NCBI GenBank assembly: GCA_028698695.1
Contig: JAQVWB010000002.1
Span: 1 to 46,358 of the forward strand
Origin: Syntrophomonadaceae bacterium
GTDB taxonomy: Bacteria; Bacillota; Syntrophomonadia; Syntrophomonadales; Syntrophomonadaceae
Length of the DNA: 46,358 nt
Reading direction: 5' to 3'
The notes under the pieces were generated by a model that saw only the letters and a program-made list of their open reading frames with translations, was not told the DNA's origin and did no database searches. The translations under genes were made by a program, and so were the position numbers. Shown in pieces: positions 42,096-46,358 of this stretch (within the stretch, counting starts at the first letter, position 1; each line of letters starts with the position of its first letter).

Positions 42096-42369
42096 TAGTT
42101 ATTTGTTATAAGTACTTATAATTGCGGGGAGAATACTAAGACTCAAAATGAGAAACACGCAGGGCAATTGCTGGAAAAATCACAAAATTAGAACATTATT
42201 TCTTTTACCCGCCATAATCAAAGAGTTACCATAGTACAATAACGGATAATATAATTGCATATAATCAAATTTTGTTGCATCTTATTGCATTTATGGTATT
42301 ATTACATAAAAAGCTGTGTAACAAATTTGAATGTTTGCTACATTGACATTGCAAGGGAGGACAGGTTTT
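42091..42369 (+). other. Upstream region of the CoA-transferase gene
   Basis: AT-rich with no supported gene. TTGCAT occurs three times (42255, 42275, 42285). The second, with TATTAT at 42297-42302 (spacer 16), is the best promoter candidate. Confidence 0.45.
42275..42302 (+). promoter_or_regulatory. Candidate promoter of the CoA-transferase gene
   Basis: TTGCAT (42275-42280), 16 bases, TATTAT (42297-42302). About 65 bases before the start codon. Confidence 0.45.
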
Positions 42370-43725
42370 ATGTATTCAAAGGAATATCGGGAGAAGTTGA
42401 CAACGCCGGAAGCTGTTGCTGCCAGGGTTCAATCGGGGGATTATGTTAAACTTGGCTATTTTAATGGCAAACCGGTAACCCTAATGGCGGCGCTGGCCGA
42501 TCGACACGAGGAACTGAAAGATGTTAATCTGGTAGGCACGGCTATTGTACCACCGGTACCGGAAGTATTTAAATATCCGGATAGCTTTAATTTTATTGAC
42601 TGGCATTGGTCAAAATTAACGCGTATGATTAGAGAACATGTTGATAATTTGACTTATGCACCAGTCTGCTACCATGCTTGTCCTGAGTTTGTTCGTAATG
42701 GTACCGTTTGCGGAGGCAACCAGATTAAACATGTCTGGCAGCGTGTGGCTCCCATGGATGAACATGGTTATTTCAACTTTGGAACAAATAACTCAGAGTC
42801 TCTTGCCAGTTTTGAAGTTGGAGGCAACAGATGCGTAGAAGTTAATAAGAGTACCCCCATATGTTTGGGCGGTAATCAGGAAAGTGTCCATATCTCAATG
42901 GTTGACTTCATTGTTGAAGCACCTGATGATCAACAAGTCTTTGCCGCACCGGAAATACCACCTCCAACTGATGTGGAAATGAAAATAGCTGACCATTTAT
43001 TGGATTATATTATTGATGGCAGTTGCCTGCAGTTAGGCATTGGCGGACTGCCCAATGCTATAGGTATATTACTTAAAAATACGGATATTAAGAATCTGGG
43101 CGTTCATTCGGAAATGTTTGTTGATGCTTATATTGATATGATAGATTCAGGGCAAATTAATAATTCCCAAAAGCAAATCGACAGACATAAATCAACCTAT
43201 ACTTTTGCTCTTGGAACGCAGCGATTATACGACTGGATGAATTACAATAAAGGTCTGGCCTCCTACAATGTTGATTATATCAATCATCCTTCCGTTATTA
43301 GCCGACTTGATAATATGATTTCCATTAACCAGGCAATTTCGGTTGACCTTATTACACAAATTAGTGCCGAAAGCTCGGGATACAAGCAAATTACTGGTAA
43401 TGGTGGTATGACTGACTTTATTATCGGTGCTCAATGGTCTAAAGGCGGCAAGAGCATCATATGTTTACCTGCTACTCATACTGATAAAGACGGTAATCTG
43501 GTTTCCCGTATTGTTCCTACCTTCCCCCTTGGTACCAGCGTGACTGTTTCACGCCATCTGGTAGATTATATTGCAACTGAATACGGGGTTAAGAAAATGA
43601 AAGCTCAGAGTCAATGGGCAAGAACAGAAGCGATTATTGAATTGGCTCATCCACAATTCCGTGATGATTTAATTAAAGCTGCTCAGGAGGCCAAAATCTG
43701 GCGCAGAAGCAATAAAATTGACTGA
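42370..43725 (+). CDS. Acetyl-CoA hydrolase/transferase-family CoA-transferase
   Basis: Moves CoA between carboxylic acids (for example butyryl- or 4-hydroxybutyryl-CoA with acetate). 451 residues. The catalytic glutamate is E248 in GVHSEMFVDAYIDM; CoA-contact segments are GIGGLPNAIG and GNGGMTDFIIGA with a late LPATHTDKDG. ATG 42370 is chosen because AGGGAGG (42353-42359) lies 10 bases upstream; the frame goes back to 42331 through the SD. In a syntrophic butyrate oxidiser this would activate butyrate at the expense of acetyl-CoA (inference). Single gene, closed by a strong terminator. Confidence 0.92.
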   Translation: MYSKEYREKLTTPEAVAARVQSGDYVKLGYFNGKPVTLMAALADRHEELKDVNLVGTAIVPPVPEVFKYPDSFNFIDWHWSKLTRMIREHVDNLTYAPVCYHACPEFVRNGTVCGGNQIKHVWQRVAPMDEHGYFNFGTNNSESLASFEVGGNRCVEVNKSTPICLGGNQESVHISMVDFIVEAPDDQQVFAAPEIPPPTDVEMKIADHLLDYIIDGSCLQLGIGGLPNAIGILLKNTDIKNLGVHSEMFVDAYIDMIDSGQINNSQKQIDRHKSTYTFALGTQRLYDWMNYNKGLASYNVDYINHPSVISRLDNMISINQAISVDLITQISAESSGYKQITGNGGMTDFIIGAQWSKGGKSIICLPATHTDKDGNLVSRIVPTFPLGTSVTVSRHLVDYIATEYGVKKMKAQSQWARTEAIIELAHPQFRDDLIKAAQEAKIWRRSNKID

Positions 43726-43743
43726 GTAAGTATTAACGCATGA

Positions 43744-43779
43744 CAATAATAAAGGAGGCCCAGGCCTCCTTTATTATTG
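43744..43779. terminator. Perfect 17-bp inverted repeat, bidirectional terminator
   Basis: CAATAATAAAGGAGGCC (43744-43760) and its exact complement (43763-43779) are separated by CA. The A-rich and T-rich flanks of the stem give a U-tract in both directions. It serves the convergent CoA-transferase (plus) and metallo-hydrolase (minus) genes. Confidence 0.9.
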
Positions 43780-43789
43780 TCTATTTTTA

Positions 43790-44683
43790 TTACCTGATAA
43801 CAGCCTGATAGTACAGAGAGTTGTTTTCCAGGAATACCTTTGCCTGACCGTTATTACAGAGATAGGAAAGGAAAGCCGATATACCGGTACTTAAACGGAA
43901 ATAATGATTGCGATTAACCTGCAAGCCCTGTCTGACTATGATGTCATGAATAACTGTCTCCAGGCCTGCAGGATTTCTGATTATATCCAGTATTAAATCG
44001 GTTATGGTCAGAAACAAATTATAATTAGCATCTATTAGGTCAGATATATTATCTGTCAATCCACCATGTGACAGATAATAATAAGGAGTTGCAGATTTTA
44101 GTTTTTCAAAGGTTACCAACTGTTTTTGGGGATTGGCCAAATATAGAAAAGGATTGGTCCGGAGTGTTTCTATAGAAATTAAACTATCTCCTACAAATAA
44201 AACCTGATCCGGAGTTATAATTCCCAGTTGCCCCAGACTATGTCCACCCAAATCCAGTATTTCAAAGGTCATGTTTTTAATCTGCTCTGTTCCTGCAGAT
44301 ATTATATTGGTAACCAGCGAATCCTGCGCGGTTAAAAACCTGGCGGTCAATAACTTAAGCGGATAAGCAGAATAAATTGAAAAGGGGGTTAGTATTGGAT
44401 TATTAATAAAGGCAGCTTCAATTGCGGAAGCATATATTTTGCAATTACTCTTATTTTGTATGAAATGGTTGCCCCCGCAATGATCAGCATGGGAATGCGT
44501 ATTAAATATGGCGTAAACTTCCCAGCCGTTGGCAGACAATATTCTAAAAATTTCTTCTGCCTGAGTCTGGTTGGCACCGCTATCAATCAGCAGGCATTGT
44601 CGGTCTTCGAATTTATATATACCGATATTAGCCATATTAGTTTCAATAACATAAGTATTACCAGCGATATGCTCTAATTTCAT
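43790..44683 (-). CDS. Metallo-beta-lactamase-fold hydrolase
   Basis: 297 residues from ATG 44683. Zinc motif THSHADH (H63, H65, D67, H68), GGHSLGQ, FVGDSL and a late SHGG supply the binuclear metal ligands. The C-terminal ~80 residues are helical. Members include glyoxalase II-like thioesterases and lactonases; the substrate is not clear. The AAGGA SD (44697-44693) is 9 bases from ATG 44683; ATG 44689 and TTG 44692 are too close. Confidence 0.88.
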   Translation of the reverse strand: MKLEHIAGNTYVIETNMANIGIYKFEDRQCLLIDSGANQTQAEEIFRILSANGWEVYAIFNTHSHADHCGGNHFIQNKSNCKIYASAIEAAFINNPILTPFSIYSAYPLKLLTARFLTAQDSLVTNIISAGTEQIKNMTFEILDLGGHSLGQLGIITPDQVLFVGDSLISIETLRTNPFLYLANPQKQLVTFEKLKSATPYYYLSHGGLTDNISDLIDANYNLFLTITDLILDIIRNPAGLETVIHDIIVRQGLQVNRNHYFRLSTGISAFLSYLCNNGQAKVFLENNSLYYQAVIR

Positions 44684-44775
44684 AAACATCAATCCTTCGG
44701 GTATGGGTGACTAAACTGCCGGATTTAACTCTAAAAAATAATGGTCGGATAGGAAACTCAGATTAATAATACTTC

Positions 44776-45762
44776 TTAGCTGCAGATTAATTGAGTAAGC
44801 TTATGCTCATCAGTTTGGGGGAGAAATCTTTGCAACTCCAATTCAGCCAGGCGTTTTTTAATTTCTGATTCACTATACCTGGTTCCAATCAAACCGCGTT
44901 CCAATTCAGTTATATCATGAGCAGAAAAATAATCACCGTATATCCGACAGCTTTTAATCAGGCCATGTTTTACTTCCAGCCTTATATCAATATTTCCCCA
45001 ATCAAAATTACCCGTCTTCTTAACATTATAAGCAGGGGAAGCCCCATAAATCCAATCCCAGGTTGAGTATTTGTCGTTTTTTGAATCATTAACCATTTTC
45101 AAATCATAATCGCTTAATGTATAAGCAGCATTATCTTTTTCTTCATGTAACACTTCTACGGTTAGTATTTTTTTAAATTCCTCTATCGTCAGGGGAGAGG
45201 AGAGATGTTCGCTGATATTGGTAACCCTGCTGCGTACAGACTTTATTCCTTTGGAAGTTATTTTTTCGGTGCTGGGATTTAGAGCCTGAACCATATCTTC
45301 CAATCGGGAATTAAATAAGATAGTTCCATGGTGCATTAATCGCTGTTTGTATTTAAACTGAGCATTCCCGGAAAACTTACGGCCATCAATGGTAATGTCA
45401 TTTCGGCCATTATTTTCAGCTTGTATGCCGATTCTATTTAAAGCCTTGATTACAGGACGCGTAAACTTCGTAAAGTTTGTAAAATCCCTATTCTCATTAA
45501 CAACAAAGGTAAAATTCAGGTTGCCGTAATCATGGTATACAGCACCCCCTCCTGACATGCGGCGTACTACTTTAATATCATGTTCCTCGATATGTGGGGC
45601 ATTTATCTCTTCGATGGTATTCTGGTTTCTGCCTACTACTACAGTGGGTTGATTCTGCCATAAAATAAAATAATTTTGCGTTTCCGGCAAATTTATTACT
45701 GCGTATTCTTCCAGGGCCAGGTTAAAATATGGGTCATGTGAATTATTGATAATTTCTATCAT
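44776..45762 (-). CDS. lplA: Lipoate-protein ligase
   Basis: Attaches lipoate to E2/GcvH proteins via lipoyl-AMP. 328 residues from ATG 45762 (AGGA at 45774-45771, 8 bases upstream; the frame extends to 45789). RRMSGGGAVYHD and GNLNFTFV form the lipoate/AMP loop; DITIDGRKFSGNAQ contains the catalytic Lys. A C-terminal accessory domain is present. Lies immediately downstream of lpd on the same strand, consistent with a lipoyl-dependent dehydrogenase operon. Confidence 0.93.
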   Translation of the reverse strand: MIEIINNSHDPYFNLALEEYAVINLPETQNYFILWQNQPTVVVGRNQNTIEEINAPHIEEHDIKVVRRMSGGGAVYHDYGNLNFTFVVNENRDFTNFTKFTRPVIKALNRIGIQAENNGRNDITIDGRKFSGNAQFKYKQRLMHHGTILFNSRLEDMVQALNPSTEKITSKGIKSVRSRVTNISEHLSSPLTIEEFKKILTVEVLHEEKDNAAYTLSDYDLKMVNDSKNDKYSTWDWIYGASPAYNVKKTGNFDWGNIDIRLEVKHGLIKSCRIYGDYFSAHDITELERGLIGTRYSESEIKKRLAELELQRFLPQTDEHKLTQLICS

Positions 45763-45867
45763 AAATAACATCCTAACTATATAAAACATTTGTCAGAAAT
45801 AAAGTTTCGGGAGCATATCTGCCTGTTCAAAATACTCCCATTATGACTTCTCCAGTTACATAGTTAA

Positions 45868-46358
45868 TTAACGCTTGGCTGCCAGATGAATTGCCTTGCC
45901 ATGAACATCCAAAAGTGCTTCCATAACTGCTTCACTAAGGGTAGGATGGGGATGTATAGTCCCAACCATATCAGCAACCTTCATATGATTTTTAACCATT
46001 ATAGTGCCTTCCATTATCAAATCACTGGCATGAGGTCCAATTATATGTACTCCTATTATGACATCGTTTTGATTAGCTAATACTTTAACCATACCATCAG
46101 TTTCTCCCATGGTGAGAGCTTTGCCATTAGCAGCAAATTGAAACTTGCCCACCTGGTACTCCATACCGTTGGCTTTGGCCGCTTCTTCACTCATACCCAC
46201 ACTGGCAATCTCAGGAATAGTAAAAACACAGGCTGGTACTGCATGATAGGGCATACGGGCAGGTATTCCGGCCATATGTTCCACGGCAGCTATGCCTTCT
46301 TCGGAGGCCACATGAGCCAGCATTTGTCCACCAATCACATCACCAATGGCATATATGT
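45868..46358 (-). CDS. lpdA: Dihydrolipoamide dehydrogenase, C-terminal part (5' end outside window)
   Basis: The frame is open to the window edge. About 163 residues are visible: IYAIGDV (FAD-binding AIGD motif), then the dimerisation domain with IPEIASVGMSEEAA and the active-site HPHPTLSEAVMEA. It reoxidises the lipoyl groups of 2-oxoacid dehydrogenase or glycine-cleavage complexes. Upstream of lplA on the same strand, 105 bases apart. Confidence 0.95.
   Translation of the reverse strand, partial: IYAIGDVIGGQMLAHVASEEGIAAVEHMAGIPARMPYHAVPACVFTIPEIASVGMSEEAAKANGMEYQVGKFQFAANGKALTMGETDGMVKVLANQNDVIIGVHIIGPHASDLIMEGTIMVKNHMKVADMVGTIHPHPTLSEAVMEALLDVHGKAIHLAAKR

Noticed and set aside
42131..42235. 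28-codon ATG frame upstream of the CoA-transferase gene
   Set aside because: No SD and no protein-like composition.
42255..42290. CRISPR-like array
   Set aside because: Three 6-base words are not repeats with spacers; no cas genes are present anywhere in the window.

Overview
The window is one stretch of an AT-rich Bacillota (Firmicutes, clostridial) chromosome. It most resembles the Syntrophomonas / Syntrophomonadaceae group. This is an inference from gene content and order: the yicC-remA-gmk-rpoZ-coaBC / priA-def-fmt-...-rsmB-rlmN-stp-prkC-rsgA-rpe housekeeping block typical of clostridia, a large acyl-CoA dehydrogenase, an acetyl-CoA hydrolase/transferase-type CoA-transferase, a membrane pyrophosphatase and a solitary second EF-G. 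No search could be run, so the taxon is a suggestion.

Layout. (1) 1-1423: the end of an unrecognised ORF with a terminator, a divergent uracil-DNA-glycosylase-like Fe-S protein, and a gene-poor stretch with a possible relic. (2) 1424-6807: membrane pyrophosphatase with a strong terminator, then a SERCA-like Ca2+ ATPase. (3) 6858-23194: the housekeeping super-operon, split by one terminator after metK. It covers RNA processing, nucleotide, CoA and SAM synthesis, replication restart, N-formyl-Met handling, rRNA methylation, the Stp/PrkC signalling pair, ribosome GTPase RsgA and Rpe. (4) 23198-26991: a riboflavin operon (ribD-ribE-ribBA-ribH) behind a promoter, an FMN riboswitch and an intrinsic terminator. 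(5) 27097-30396: a DUF1646 transporter convergent with a minus-strand acyl-CoA dehydrogenase that has a long leader. (6) 30538-31377: a 106-bp nested palindrome, a relic of a MetQ/NlpA lipoprotein gene, and a small membrane-anchored protein. (7) 31506-36213: YhcC-type radical SAM protein, tRNA-Leu(CAG), NYN-domain protein, an SLH-domain surface protein with an unlisted 39-residue membrane protein behind it, a shortened dUTPase and a cysteine hydrolase. (8) 36230-38444: EF-G with its own consensus promoter. (9) 38470-42090: ECF sigma/anti-sigma pair, DUF188 protein, Mrp-type P-loop ATPase and a 48-residue orphan gene. (10) 42255-46358: CoA-transferase, metallo-beta-lactamase-fold hydrolase, lipoate-protein ligase, and the C-terminal part of dihydrolipoamide dehydrogenase running off the window.

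How they fit: acyl-CoA dehydrogenase plus CoA-transferase would activate and oxidise short fatty acids. The pyrophosphatase conserves energy from PPi. FAD for flavoenzymes comes from the riboflavin operon, and lipoate ligase plus Lpd serve a 2-oxoacid dehydrogenase or glycine-cleavage complex. No CRISPR array, phage module, complete insertion sequence or named defence system is visible. The less ordinary content is small: several sub-60-codon genes, a divergent UDG-like protein, a dUTPase lacking its last motif, a hairpin inside a ribosome-binding-site spacer, and a palindromic element next to a gene relic.
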